Part shown: positions 17,401 through 25,644 of the stretch, one piece after another
Layout of the letters: every line of letters begins with the position of its first letter
How positions within the stretch are numbered: position 1 is the first letter of the stretch
Assembly: GCF_900447535.1 (NCBI RefSeq)
Contig: NZ_UFXX01000001.1
Coordinates: 2,418,001 to 2,482,000, forward strand
Origin: Dermacoccus nishinomiyaensis
GTDB taxonomy: Bacteria; Actinomycetota; Actinomycetes; Actinomycetales; Dermatophilaceae
DNA length: 64,000 nucleotides
Direction of reading: 5' to 3'
Position numbers and translations under genes: made by a program
Notes under the pieces: model-generated
What the model saw: the letters and a program-made list of their open reading frames with translations, nothing else
Databases searched by the model: none
What the model was told of the DNA's origin: nothing

Positions 17401-17424
17401 ATGTCGTGGACGAATCCGACGTGA
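17401..17424 (+). other. Possible 7-codon upstream ORF overlapping the mshA start
   Basis: ATG 17401 lies 5 bases after TACCGT and encodes MSWTNPT, ending in TGA at 17422-17424. That stop overlaps an in-frame mshA GTG at 17421 (GTGA). It could be a leaderless leader peptide coupled to mshA, or chance. It has no Cys codons, unlike known sulfur-attenuation leaders. Confidence 0.3.
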
Positions 17425-18839
17425 ACGATGCCGCTGCCCGCGCGTGGCCACCGAGCGCCTCCGCCGCACCGTCGGACGGGCGCGGAGGAACGAGTCCGGC
17501 CACCTCGGCGTCCGGTGAGGCTTCTGAGCGCGAGGTCAAGCACGTCGCCATGGTGAGCGTCCACACCTCACCGCTGTCGCAGCCGGGGACGGGTGACGCG
17601 GGCGGCCTCAACGTCTACGTCGTCGAGACGGCGAAGCGGCTCGCGCAACGCGGCGTCGCCGTCGACATCTTCACGCGGCGCACGAGCGCGTCCGTGGGTG
17701 AGCAGGTCGAACTGGCGCCCGGCGTGACCGTGCACCACATCGCCGCCGGGCCGTACGAGGGGCTCGGCAAGGACGATCTGCCGGGCCAGCTGTGTGCGTT
17801 CGCGGCCGGCATGATGCGGGTCGGCGCGTCGAAGCCGGAGGGGTACTACGACCTCGTGCATTCCCACTACTGGCTCTCGGGCCAGGTCGGGTGGCTCGCG
17901 GCCGACCGGTGGCGGGTGCCTCTCATCCACACGATGCACACGATGGCGCGGGTCAAGAACAGTCAGCTCGCCGCGGGTGACACTCCCGAGCCGGCGGGGC
18001 GCGAGATCGGTGAGGAGCAGGTCGTCGACGCGGCCACGACGCTCGTCGCCAACACCCCCGGCGAGGCCCGGGAACTCATCGACCTCTACGGAGCCGACCC
18101 GGCGAGGGTCACCGTCGTCACCCCCGGCGTCGACCTCGACGTGTTCAGCGCGGGCGACGACATCGTCGCCGAACGTCATGCTGCGCGAGCGGAACTCGGC
18201 TTCGAGGAGGACGCTGACGTCGTCCTCTTCGTCGGCCGCATCCAGCCGCTCAAGGCGCCCGACGTCCTCGTGCGTGCCGTCGCTCGCATGATCGAGGACG
18301 CCCCGTGGCGCCGCGAAAAGCTGCGACTCGTCATCGTCGGCGGGCCGTCGGGCTCAGGCCTCGACAAGCCTCTCGCGCTGCAGGCGCTCGCGCGCGAGCT
18401 GGGCGTCAAGGACGTCGTCGACTTCGTGCCGCCCGTCTCGCGGCGCGAACTCGTCACCTGGTTCCATGCGACGGATGTCGTCGCGGTGCCGTCGCACAGC
18501 GAGTCGTTCGGGCTCGTCGCGATCGAGGCGTCCGCCTCCGGCACGCCCGTCGTGGCCGCAGCGGTCGGTGGGCTGCCTACGGCCGTCGGAGACGGCGGCG
18601 TCCTCGTCGACGGCCACGACCCGGCGACGTGGGCGCAGGAGCTCGCTGCATTGCTCGACGACCCGCCACGCATCGATGAACTGGGCCGTCGCGCCGCCCG
18701 CCACGCTCAGGACCACAGCTGGGACGCGAGCGTCGACAAGCTCCTCGCCGTCTACGAGGACGCGTGCCGGCGGGAGACGAGCTCCGACATCGACGCCTCC
18801 CGTGCGCTCGCCGGTGTACCCAGCGCCATCGTGCCGTGA
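17406..18839 (+). CDS. mshA: Mycothiol glycosyltransferase MshA (D-inositol-3-phosphate glycosyltransferase)
   Basis: First committed mycothiol step: transfer of GlcNAc from UDP-GlcNAc to inositol-3-phosphate. It has 477 residues; the conserved GT4 enzyme starts at [20 protein letters not shown] after a ~48-residue Ser/Ala/Pro-rich extension. Also visible are [56 protein letters not shown] and the nucleotide-sugar site [20 protein letters not shown]. The start is uncertain: GTG 17406 lies 10 bases after the -10, while GTG 17421 would couple to a tiny upstream ORF. The gene order mshA-ybjN-gpmA then senX3-regX3 matches mycobacteria. Confidence 0.96.
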   Translation: MDESDVNDAAARAWPPSASAAPSDGRGGTSPATSASGEASEREVKHVAMVSVHTSPLSQPGTGDAGGLNVYVVETAKRLAQRGVAVDIFTRRTSASVGEQVELAPGVTVHHIAAGPYEGLGKDDLPGQLCAFAAGMMRVGASKPEGYYDLVHSHYWLSGQVGWLAADRWRVPLIHTMHTMARVKNSQLAAGDTPEPAGREIGEEQVVDAATTLVANTPGEARELIDLYGADPARVTVVTPGVDLDVFSAGDDIVAERHAARAELGFEEDADVVLFVGRIQPLKAPDVLVRAVARMIEDAPWRREKLRLVIVGGPSGSGLDKPLALQALARELGVKDVVDFVPPVSRRELVTWFHATDVVAVPSHSESFGLVAIEASASGTPVVAAAVGGLPTAVGDGGVLVDGHDPATWAQELAALLDDPPRIDELGRRAARHAQDHSWDASVDKLLAVYEDACRRETSSDIDASRALAGVPSAIVP

Positions 18840-18900
18840 CGGTCTGACGGTCTGACGGTCTGAGCGTGCGACGGCCTGACGGTGCGAAGGCCTGACCGGG
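18838..18900 (+). repeat. Short-period TGACGGTC-type repeats after mshA
   Basis: TGACGGTC occurs three times in tandem from the mshA stop codon onward, followed by degenerate copies (GCGACGGCC, TGACGGTGCG). The stretch is untranslated and lies in the 99-bp gap before ybjN. Confidence 0.6.
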
Positions 18901-18926
18901 TGATGCCGCGAGCGGCGACGGCCGCG

Positions 18927-18932
18927 TAGGTT
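18927..18932 (+). promoter_or_regulatory. -10 hexamer of ybjN (leaderless)
   Basis: TAGGTT, 6 bases before ATG 18939. Confidence 0.65.
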
Positions 18933-18938
18933 GGTGTC

Positions 18939-19505
18939 ATGTCTGACGCTGACCTGGTCGAAGCCGCCACCACCCTCGTGCGCGAATGGTTGGAGGCATC
19001 CGGCCTCGAATGGGATCTCGGGGCGCGCGAGCGCGAGTTCGTCGTCACGCTGCCGGGGGAGAAGAAGCTCAAGACGGTCGTCTCGCTCGTCGTCGGGGAT
19101 CGCACGCTCAAGGCGATGGCGTTCGTCGTGCGCAACCCCGACGAGAACCACGAGGACGTCTACCGGCTGCTCCTGCAGCGCAACCTGCGCCTGCCGGGCG
19201 TCGCGTACGGCATCGACTCCTCCGGCGACGTCTACCTCACCGGCCGACTGCCGCTGGCGGGGCTCGACACGGCGGGCCTCGACGTCCTGCTCGGCGCGAT
19301 GCTCGAGGCGAGCGACGGCATCTTCAACGACGTCCTCGCGCGTGGCTTCCTGTCGTCGATGAAGAAAGAATGGCACTGGCGCGTCACGCATGACGAGTCG
19401 ACGCGCAACCTCGACGCCTTCCGCCACCTCCTCGAGAACGGCCGCGACGACGAGGCGAGGGCGGACGATGAGGCGACGGCGAAAGATCCGACCACCGAGC
19501 AGTGA
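18939..19505 (+). CDS. YbjN domain-containing protein
   Basis: 188-residue soluble protein with the YbjN fold, related to type III secretion chaperones; its molecular role in actinobacteria is unknown. Features include an alternating alpha/beta pattern with VVSLVVGDRTLKAMAFVVR, the LPGVAYGIDSSGDVYLTGRLPL strand pair, and an acidic tail rich in Asp, Glu and Ala. It is widely conserved between mshA and gpm in actinobacteria, as here. ATG 18939 has a leaderless promoter, so it can be transcribed apart from mshA. gpmA follows after 40 bp with its own -10 element. Confidence 0.85.
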   Translation: MSDADLVEAATTLVREWLEASGLEWDLGAREREFVVTLPGEKKLKTVVSLVVGDRTLKAMAFVVRNPDENHEDVYRLLLQRNLRLPGVAYGIDSSGDVYLTGRLPLAGLDTAGLDVLLGAMLEASDGIFNDVLARGFLSSMKKEWHWRVTHDESTRNLDAFRHLLENGRDDEARADDEATAKDPTTEQ

Positions 19506-19533
19506 CGCCCCACCCTCACACGGGCGTCGGCGA

Positions 19534-19539
19534 TAGGCT
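19534..19539 (+). promoter_or_regulatory. -10 hexamer of gpmA (leaderless)
   Basis: TAGGCT, 6 bases before ATG 19546; the spacer GGAGGC is itself SD-like. Confidence 0.6.
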
Positions 19540-19545
19540 GGAGGC

Positions 19546-20292
19546 ATGACGCACACGCTGATCCTGCTCCGTCACGGAGAGTCCGACTGGAACGCCAAGA
19601 ACCTGTTCACCGGGTGGGTCGACGTGCCCCTCACCGACAAGGGCCGGGCCGAGGCCACGCACGGCGGTGAACTGCTCGTCGAGAACGGCATCCTGCCCGA
19701 CGTCGTCCACACGTCGCTGCTGCGCCGCGCCATCATGACGGCCAACCTCGCACTCGACGCAGCCGACCGTCACTGGATCCCGGTCAAGCGCAGCTGGCGC
19801 CTCAACGAGCGGCACTACGGCGCCCTCCAGGGCAAGAACAAGGCCGAGACGCTCGCCACGTACGGCGAAGAGCAGTTCATGACGTGGCGCCGCTCTTTCG
19901 ACACGCCCCCGCCGCCCATCGAGAAAGGCAGCGAGTGGAGCCAGGACGCCGACCCGCGCTACGCCGACCTCGGTGACGACGCGCCGCTGACGGAATGCCT
20001 CAAGGACGTCATCGAGCGCTTCCTGCCCTACTGGCACGACGAGGTCGTCCCCGACCTGCAGGACGGCAAGACGGTGCTGCTCGCCGCGCACGGCAACTCG
20101 CTGCGCGCCGTCGTAAAGCACCTCGACGGCATCAGTGACGACGACATCGTCGGCGTCAACATCCCCACCGGCATGCCCCTCGTCTACGAAATCGACGACA
20201 ACTTCGAGCCCGTCACCAAGGGTGGACGCTACCTCGACCCCGAAGCCGCCGCCGCAGCCGCTGCCGCCGTCGCCAATCAGGGCAAGAAGTAA
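19546..20292 (+). CDS. gpmA: 2,3-bisphosphoglycerate-dependent phosphoglycerate mutase
   Basis: Glycolytic enzyme interconverting 3- and 2-phosphoglycerate. It has 248 residues, the dPGM length. The phospho-His motif [10 protein letters not shown] is at ~8-17, then [32 protein letters not shown] with the catalytic Glu, and the second His in [16 protein letters not shown] (~180). An Ala-rich tail ends QGKK. ATG 19546 is leaderless by promoter position. It is followed by a very strong palindromic terminator and then by three tandem repeats. The gpm-senX3-regX3 neighbourhood is conserved in mycobacteria, here with phoU inserted. Confidence 0.97.
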   Translation: MTHTLILLRHGESDWNAKNLFTGWVDVPLTDKGRAEATHGGELLVENGILPDVVHTSLLRRAIMTANLALDAADRHWIPVKRSWRLNERHYGALQGKNKAETLATYGEEQFMTWRRSFDTPPPPIEKGSEWSQDADPRYADLGDDAPLTECLKDVIERFLPYWHDEVVPDLQDGKTVLLAAHGNSLRAVVKHLDGISDDDIVGVNIPTGMPLVYEIDDNFEPVTKGGRYLDPEAAAAAAAAVANQGKK

Positions 20293-20300
20293 GCACCCGC

Positions 20301-20348
20301 ATCTGATGAAGCCCGCCACACCGATCGGTGTGGCGGGCTTCATCAGAT
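20301..20348. terminator. 48-nt perfect palindrome ending gpmA
   Basis: Positions 20301-20324 and 20325-20348 are exact reverse complements (24-bp stem centred on CCGATCGG). It lies 8 bp after the gpmA stop and probably terminates transcription in both directions. Confidence 0.8.
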
Positions 20349-20356
20349 CTGGTGCC

Positions 20357-20667
20357 CAGCGCGCGCGTTTTGTTTTGCGCGCTTCGTCAACGCTCGCCGA
20401 CGCTGGAGCTGGCTGGCCTCGCAAGCTCGGACCCCAGCCCCGCGACGACGAGCTTGATCCTCAGCGCGCGGTTTCTCTTGCGCGCTTCGTCAACGCTCGC
20501 CGACGCTGGAGCTGGCTGGCCTCGCAAGCTCGGGCCCCAGCCCCGCGGCGACGAGCTTGATCCTCAGTGCGCGTTTCCTCTTGCGCGCTTCGTCAACGCT
20601 CGCCGACGCTGGAGCTGGCTGGCCTCGCAAGCTCGGGCCCCAGCCCCGCGACGACGAGCTTGATCCT
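20357..20667. repeat. Three tandem ~103-bp repeats between gpmA and phoU
   Basis: Units 20357-20461 (105 bp), 20462-20564 (103 bp) and 20565-20667 (103 bp) are nearly identical after their first ~20 bases. Each begins CAG(C/T)GCGCG, contains GCTGGAGCTGGCTGGCC and GCAAGCTCGG, and ends GCTTGATCCT. The unit start copies the last codons and stop of phoU, which directly follow unit 3, so the array probably grew by duplication from the phoU 3' end. The length is not a multiple of three and no coding role is apparent. Each unit can form GC-rich hairpins. It fills the 374-bp gap with the terminator. Confidence 0.9.
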
Positions 20668-21338
20668 CAGCGCGCGTCGCGCGAGAGGCCCTCGTCCGGG
20701 TTGCCGTAGCGACCCGTCACGAGGTACACGATGCGGTCGGCGACGGCCACGGCGTGGTCACCGAAGCGCTCGTAGTAGCGCGACAGCAGCGTCGCGTTGA
20801 CGCCGGCCTCCATGCCGTGCTGCCAGTTGTCGAGCAGCGTCGTGAAGACCTTCTTGTGCAGCTCGTCCATCGCGTCGTCGATACGGCCGATCTCGACGGC
20901 CGCGTAGACGTCCTTGGACGAGATCGCATCACCGGTCGCCTTGACGAGACGCTGACCGACGGCCGCCATCTCGGCGATGATCGGGCGCATGTCGTCGGGG
21001 ATGGCGAGGTTCGGGGCCGCCATGCGGGCGACCTTCGCGATGTGACGGGCGAGGTCGCCCATGCGCTCGATGTCGGAGCTCATGTGCATCGCCGTGACGA
21101 CCATGCGCAGGTCGGTTGCGACGGGCTGCTGGCGAGCGAGCAGGTCGACGGCGAGGTCGTCGATCTCCCGGCGCAGCGTGTCGATGTCGTCGTCGGCGGC
21201 GATGACGCTCTCGGCGACGGTGCGATCGCCCTCGAGCAGGGCGGTGGTGGCGCGCTCGAGAGCGGTGGCCACCATCGTCGTCATCGTGACGAGCTGGTCG
21301 GAGATCTTGTCGAGATCCTCGTGGAATGCGTCGCGCAT
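20667..21338 (-). CDS. phoU: Phosphate-specific transport system accessory protein PhoU
   Basis: Negative modulator linking Pst transport to the phosphate-sensing kinase (SenX3 here). It has 223 residues, the standard PhoU length, made of two similar three-helix bundles. Each has a metal-cluster signature: MHMSSDIERMGDLARHIAKV (~84) and LLSRYYERFGDHAVAVADRI (~186). The start codon is preceded by a strong AGGAGG. It is transcribed divergently from senX3-regX3 across 191 bp. The 3' end abuts the tandem repeat array. In many relatives phoU sits either with pst or beside senX3; here it is 19 kb from pstS. Confidence 0.96.
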   Translation of the reverse strand: MRDAFHEDLDKISDQLVTMTTMVATALERATTALLEGDRTVAESVIAADDDIDTLRREIDDLAVDLLARQQPVATDLRMVVTAMHMSSDIERMGDLARHIAKVARMAAPNLAIPDDMRPIIAEMAAVGQRLVKATGDAISSKDVYAAVEIGRIDDAMDELHKKVFTTLLDNWQHGMEAGVNATLLSRYYERFGDHAVAVADRIVYLVTGRYGNPDEGLSRDAR

Positions 21339-21425
21339 TCGCGTCCTCCTCAGGCTGGCTCCGTGGAGCGCGTGCAGGCATGGCGGATGACCACCCTGCG
21401 GTGGTTCCCAACAGACGTTTCCATG

Positions 21426-21458
21426 ACCTCATGAACGAAGACAAGCGCGAAGGTGAAC
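21426..21458 (-). promoter_or_regulatory. Candidate PHO box between phoU and senX3
   Basis: The minus strand reads GTTCACCTTCG, an 11-base spacer, then GTTCATGAGGT: two GTTCA units on the same face, 22 bp apart. This is weaker than the pstS box. It lies 72 bp before senX3 and 88 bp before phoU, so RegX3 could control both (inference). Confidence 0.45.
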
Positions 21459-21529
21459 ATCCGGCGACATGTGCGAAGCGCCCGCGCTCAGGGCGCCGCC
21501 CGCGGTCATGGTGTGCGTACCCTTGCCCT

Positions 21530-22819
21530 GTGTCAGACCTCCTCGCCCTCGCCGCCGGTGCAGCCGTCGCCGCCCCGTTGGCCCTGGGCGGGGGATACGC
21601 GCTCGGTCGGCGTCCCGAACGACCGCCGCAAGGGGAGACGAGGGGCGCGGCGACAGCCGTGGCCGCGCCGAGCCTGATCGACACCCCTGCCGCGTCGACG
21701 ACCGACCTCGTGCCGCGCATGCTGTCGCAGGACGCCGCGCGCCTGCTGCGCCTGCTGCGCTCGGGTTGGCTCCTCGTCGACCGTTCTGACCGCGTCGTCG
21801 CCTCGAGCGAGGACGCCTCCGCCCTCGGACTCGTGCGCGACGTCGACCTGCGGCACGAGGAGATGAAGCAGGTCGTGCGCCTCGCACGTCGCGAACGCCG
21901 CACCGTCGAAGGCGACCTCGACCTGCCGCGCGGCCCGATCGACGACGCCCGCGTCGACCTCGGCGTCCGCGTCACCCCCCTCAACGACGACCTCGTCGTC
22001 GTGCTCGTCGAGGACAGGACGCAGGCGCGTCGCATCGAGGAGACGCGCCGCGACTTCGTCGTCAACGTCTCGCACGAGCTGAAGACGCCCGTCGGCGGGT
22101 TGCGGTTGCTCGCCGAGGCCGTCGAGGACGCCGCGGACGACGCGGAGGCCGTCGCGCGCTTCGCCGGCCGCATGAAGACGGAGACGGTGCGCCTCGCGAA
22201 CCTCGTGCAGGAGATCGTCGACCTGTCGCGCCTGCAGGGCGCCGACACCGTCGCCGCGGCCAAGCCCGTCGACCTCGGCGAGTGCGCCGTCCGCGCGACG
22301 GAGGAGACACGGCTGCTCGCCGAGAGCCGCAACATCGAGGTCCTGCTGCGCGCCGACGAAGAATCGCACGTCGTCCTCGGCGACGAGAACCTGCTGACGA
22401 CGGCCATCCGCAACCTCGTGAGCAACGCCGTCAACTACTCGCCGGCGGACACGCGGATCTCCGTGGTCGTCAGGACCGACGACGACGATGTGGCCGTGCA
22501 GGTCACCGACCAGGGAATCGGATTGTCCGCGGCCGACGTGGAGCGCATCTTCGAACGCTTCTACCGTGTCGACCCCGCACGCTCGCGTCAGACCGGCGGA
22601 ACCGGGCTCGGGCTCGCCATCGTCAAGCACGTGTGCGCCAACCACGGCGGCCGCATCCGCGTCTGGAGCGAACCGGGCGTCGGTTCGACGTTCGAGATGC
22701 AGTTCCCCTGCTGGAGCGCCGAGCGCGAGCACCACCTCGCCGACCCCGACGCGCCCCTCACCCCCTCAGCCCGCCCGGTGCTCGCGACGAGCGGCGCCCC
22801 GACGAAGGAAGTCCAGTGA
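21530..22819 (+). CDS. senX3: Sensor histidine kinase SenX3
   Basis: Membrane sensor kinase of the phosphate two-component system. It has 429 residues from GTG 21530; the earlier in-frame ATG would read through the phoU promoter region. One N-terminal hydrophobic helix (~2-26) is seen, then a PAS-like sensor part (~60-150) with WLLVDRSDRVVASSEDA. The HisKA domain has the phospho-His in FVVNVSHELKTPVGG. The ATPase domain has N-box NLVSNAVNYSP, G1 VTDQGIGLS, F-box FERFYRVD and G2 GTGLGLAIVKHV. The stop overlaps the regX3 start (GTGA). Divergent phoU supports a phosphate role. Confidence 0.95.
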   Translation: MSDLLALAAGAAVAAPLALGGGYALGRRPERPPQGETRGAATAVAAPSLIDTPAASTTDLVPRMLSQDAARLLRLLRSGWLLVDRSDRVVASSEDASALGLVRDVDLRHEEMKQVVRLARRERRTVEGDLDLPRGPIDDARVDLGVRVTPLNDDLVVVLVEDRTQARRIEETRRDFVVNVSHELKTPVGGLRLLAEAVEDAADDAEAVARFAGRMKTETVRLANLVQEIVDLSRLQGADTVAAAKPVDLGECAVRATEETRLLAESRNIEVLLRADEESHVVLGDENLLTTAIRNLVSNAVNYSPADTRISVVVRTDDDDVAVQVTDQGIGLSAADVERIFERFYRVDPARSRQTGGTGLGLAIVKHVCANHGGRIRVWSEPGVGSTFEMQFPCWSAEREHHLADPDAPLTPSARPVLATSGAPTKEVQ

Positions 22820-23496
22820 CCCGCATTCTCATCGTGGAGGACGAGGAGTCCTACTCGGAACCGCTCGCGTACATGCTGAAGAAGGAGGGCTACGAGGCCG
22901 TCGTCGCAGCCACCGGCCCCGAGGGCATCGACACCTTCGAGCGCGGCGGCGCGGACCTCGTCCTGCTCGACGTCATGCTGCCCGGCATGTCGGGCGTCGA
23001 CGTGTGCCGCGAGCTGCGCAGCCGCTCGGGCGTGCCCATCATCATGCTGACGGCGAAGGACAGCGAGATCGACAAGGTCGTCGGTCTCGAGATGGGCGCC
23101 GACGACTACGTGACGAAGCCGTACTCCGGGCGCGAGTTGCTCGCGCGCATCAAGGCCGTTCTGCGCCGCCGCGGCGAGGCGGAGGCGGGCGAGAGCGACG
23201 AGCTCGTCGTCGGGCCCGTGGCGATGGACGTCGAACGTCACGTCGTCACTGTGGGGGGCAAGGGCGTCGCGATGCCGCTCAAGGAGTTCGAACTGCTCGA
23301 GATGCTCATGCGCAACGAGGGGCGCGTCCTCACTCGCATGCAGCTCATCGACCGCGTCTGGGGCAGCGACTACGTCGGTGACACCAAGACCCTCGACGTC
23401 CACATCAAGCGCCTGCGCGCCAAGATCGAGCCCGACCCCGGCTCGCCACAGCACATCCTGACGGTGCGTGGGCTCGGCTACAAGCTCGAGGCCTGA
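22816..23496 (+). CDS. regX3: Response regulator RegX3
   Basis: OmpR-family activator of the phosphate-starvation response. It has 226 residues from GTG 22816, overlapping senX3 by 4 bp. The receiver domain has acidic pair ED at 9-10, phospho-acceptor Asp52 in LLDVMLPG, Thr in MLTAKDSEID and Lys in YVTKPYSGRELLARI. The winged-helix domain (~130-225) has MPLKEFELLEMLMRNEGRVLT and TLDVHIKRLRAKIE. Likely targets in this window are the PHO box before pstS and possibly its own promoter region. A strong hairpin ends the operon. Confidence 0.96.
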   Translation: MTRILIVEDEESYSEPLAYMLKKEGYEAVVAATGPEGIDTFERGGADLVLLDVMLPGMSGVDVCRELRSRSGVPIIMLTAKDSEIDKVVGLEMGADDYVTKPYSGRELLARIKAVLRRRGEAEAGESDELVVGPVAMDVERHVVTVGGKGVAMPLKEFELLEMLMRNEGRVLTRMQLIDRVWGSDYVGDTKTLDVHIKRLRAKIEPDPGSPQHILTVRGLGYKLEA

Positions 23497-23535
23497 CGCG
23501 GCGGACCCTGCGTACCACCCGCAGCCCCGGCGCAC

Positions 23536-23575
23536 GACGAAGGCCGGCATCCCGCGCAGGATGCCGGCCTTCGTC
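23536..23575. terminator. Bidirectional hairpin between regX3 and the lipoprotein gene
   Basis: 17-bp perfect arms at 23536-23552 and 23559-23575 with a 6-base loop, between two convergent genes. Confidence 0.85.
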
Positions 23576-23593
23576 AGGCGTGGGACGCGAACA

Positions 23594-24190
23594 CTAGTGG
23601 CTCGTGACGGACGTGCCCTTCTCCTCCTCGCCCGTGGGGGCGGGGGTCGATTCGCTGATGCCGACGTCGTGGCCCTCCTTCGGCTCGACGTCCTCGGCGT
23701 GCTCGACCGAGGCTGAGCCGTACGGGTACTGGTCGAGCACGACCGGGACGGCGACCTGCGTCGAGCCGCCGGGCGTGGCCTTGAGCGTCATGTCGATCTG
23801 GTCGCCCGGCTTCGAGTCGCCGATCGAGGCGACCTCGACGGGGCTGATCTTGGCGGAGCCGTTGCCGTTCGCCTTGCCGTCGAGGCGCACGCTCTGGCCT
23901 GCGGGAACGGTGACCTGCGTGTCGTTGCCCGCGACGGAGAGCGTCAGTTGACGATCTTCGTTCGCCTTGTTGTAGACGAGGCCCTCGAGAGCACCCTTGT
24001 GCGTCTTGTCGTCGTTGACGATGAGCAGGTTGACGGCCTTGAGGTCGCCCACCGTGGCAGAGACACCGTCAGCGGGGTCGTACTGCAGCTCCGTCGTGTA
24101 CGGGTTGATGACCTGGCCGCAGCCGGTCAGGGTGGCGCCGAGCGTCACGGCGGCAAGAAGCACGCCTGCGCGGCGGCGCTGGGGGTTCAT
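23594..24190 (-). CDS. Secreted lipoprotein of unknown function
   Basis: 198 residues from ATG 24190; GTG 24205 is equally possible and no Shine-Dalgarno decides. The signal peptide [15 protein letters not shown] leads to lipobox LTGC (Cys24 from this start). The mature part has beta-rich sequence with [36 protein letters not shown] and [13 protein letters not shown], resembling actinobacterial lipoproteins with an immunoglobulin-like copper-chaperone-type fold, though no metal-binding His/Met cluster is visible. The acidic tail is rich in Glu, Pro and Ser. Convergent with regX3 and divergent from carD, a position that is conserved in some relatives. Function unknown. Confidence 0.82.
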   Translation of the reverse strand: MNPQRRRAGVLLAAVTLGATLTGCGQVINPYTTELQYDPADGVSATVGDLKAVNLLIVNDDKTHKGALEGLVYNKANEDRQLTLSVAGNDTQVTVPAGQSVRLDGKANGNGSAKISPVEVASIGDSKPGDQIDMTLKATPGGSTQVAVPVVLDQYPYGSASVEHAEDVEPKEGHDVGISESTPAPTGEEEKGTSVTSH

Positions 24191-24377
24191 GATTCGTCGC
24201 GTCACGTGCCCAAGAGTATCGCCACCGCCGCGCGCATGCGCGCACCGGGTGCAGAGGTGACCGAATCGACACACAACTTTCTCGCCGTTCGCCGCGTGTC
24301 GCGCACCGCACGCACCTGCGAGGGGGCCTCATCAGGGTGTGCTATGGGCCGGTGGCGAGGTTGGAGACGCCGTCGTT

Positions 24378-24409
24378 TTGCCCGGAATGGCGCGGCTGCG
24401 TGGTATTCT
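24378..24409 (+). promoter_or_regulatory. Probable carD promoter
   Basis: TATTCT at 24404-24409 is the best -10 candidate, and TTGCCC at 24378-24383 a possible -35 at 20 bp, longer than ideal. It leaves a ~20-base leader with GAAAGGGG before the carD ATG. Confidence 0.45.
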
Positions 24410-24436
24410 TGGGGTCGCGAAAGGGGCTATTACCAC

Positions 24437-24919
24437 ATGGAATTCAAAGTCGGCGAGACCGTCGTTTACCCGCACCATGGAGCCGCCACGATCGAAGAGA
24501 TCAAGGTGCGCAAGATCAAGGGCGAGGACAAGCAGTACCTCGTGCTCAACGTGGCTCAGGGCGACCTGACCATCGAAGTCCCTGCAGAGAACTGCGACCT
24601 CGTCGGCGTGCGTGACGTGGTCGACAAGGCCGGCCTCGAGAAGGTGTTCGAGGTGCTGCGCGCCGAGCACACCGAGGAGCCGACCAACTGGTCGCGCCGG
24701 TACAAGGCAAATCTCGAGAAGCTCGCCTCCGGTGACGTCATCAAGGTCGCCGAGGTCGTGCGCGACCTGTGGCGCCGCGACCAGGATCGCGGCCTGTCCG
24801 CCGGCGAGAAGCGCATGCTCGCCAAGGCCCGCCAGATCCTCGTCTCCGAGCTGGCGCTCGCCGAGCACACGAACGAGGACAAGGCCGAAGCCACGCTCGA
24901 CGAGGTCCTCGCGTCCTGA
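24437..24919 (+). CDS. carD: RNA polymerase-binding transcription regulator CarD
   Basis: Essential actinobacterial factor that binds the RNA polymerase beta subunit and stabilises open promoter complexes, notably at rRNA promoters. It has 160 residues, usual length. The N-terminal Tudor-like polymerase-interaction domain (1-~53) begins [20 protein letters not shown]. The C-terminal helical DNA-contact domain includes [13 protein letters not shown] with the conserved Trp at 85, which wedges into the -10 upstream edge. AAAGGGG lies about 10 bases before ATG 24437; the long upstream frame is not coding. The stop overlaps the probable ispD start. The carD-ispD-ispF order is the mycobacterial one. 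Confidence 0.97.
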   Translation: MEFKVGETVVYPHHGAATIEEIKVRKIKGEDKQYLVLNVAQGDLTIEVPAENCDLVGVRDVVDKAGLEKVFEVLRAEHTEEPTNWSRRYKANLEKLASGDVIKVAEVVRDLWRRDQDRGLSAGEKRMLAKARQILVSELALAEHTNEDKAEATLDEVLAS

Positions 24920-25644
24920 ACGCCGGAGCCGTCGTCGTCGCCGCCGGGCTCGGCACCCGTCTCAAGGCGGGCCGACCCAAGGCGCTCGTGACGCTGAGGG
25001 GGGCTCCCCTCGTGACGCACGCCGTCCGCCGCATCCTCGCGGGGGGCGGCGTGTCGCACGTCGTCGTCGTCACTCCGGCGACGCACGAGAGCGACTTCGA
25101 CGAGGCTCTCGCCGAGTTCGACCCCACCCTCGTCACGCGCGTCGGCGGCGGCGCGGAGCGCAGCGACTCGGTGCGGGCGGGCCTTGCCGCGCTCGATGCG
25201 TCGTGCGACGCCGTTCTCGTCCACGACGCAGCGCGGTGCCTTGCGCCGCCGTCGCTCGTGGCTCGGGTGCTGGCGGCCCTCGACGACGGCGCTGACGCGG
25301 TCGTGCCGGGCGTCGCCGTCGTCGACACGATCAAGCTCGTCGAGGCGCGGGAGGCACAGACGGTCGTCGCCTCGACTCCCGCACGCGCCGCGTTGCGCGC
25401 GATCCAGACACCGCAGGGCTTTCGGCGCTCGGCGCTGCTCGCGGCCCACGCCTGCGGCGCCGACGCCACCGACGACGCCGCGCTCGTCGAGCTCGCAGGA
25501 GCGGACGTCGTCGTCGTCGCCGGTGACGATCTCGCCCTCAAGGTGACGACGCCGCTCGACATGGTGCTGGCCGAGCACCTGCTCGCCGCGGACGATGCCG
25601 TCGCCGGCGAGGTCACCGACACCCACCCGAGAGGTCAGTCATGA
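24916..25644 (+). CDS. ispD: 2-C-methyl-D-erythritol 4-phosphate cytidylyltransferase IspD, probable CTG start
   Basis: Third enzyme of the MEP isoprenoid pathway (CTP + MEP to CDP-ME). About 242 residues. Motifs: [19 protein letters not shown] near the N-terminus (nucleotide site), [27 protein letters not shown], and IQTPQGFRR. The fold must begin around [10 protein letters not shown], but no ATG, GTG or TTG occurs in frame between an ATG at 24769, deep inside carD, and this point. CTG at 24916 overlaps the carD stop as CTGA, the same geometry as the ATGA/GTGA couplings elsewhere, with GAGG about 10 bases upstream. I therefore infer a CTG start coupled to carD. The stop overlaps ispF. Confidence 0.9.
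   Translation: MNAGAVVVAAGLGTRLKAGRPKALVTLRGAPLVTHAVRRILAGGGVSHVVVVTPATHESDFDEALAEFDPTLVTRVGGGAERSDSVRAGLAALDASCDAVLVHDAARCLAPPSLVARVLAALDDGADAVVPGVAVVDTIKLVEAREAQTVVASTPARAALRAIQTPQGFRRSALLAAHACGADATDDAALVELAGADVVVVAGDDLALKVTTPLDMVLAEHLLAADDAVAGEVTDTHPRGQS

Noticed and set aside
20354..20667. Tandem repeats read as a CRISPR array or as small proteins
   Set aside because: Units are contiguous without spacers, ~103 bp long, and their length shifts the frame between units; no cas genes.
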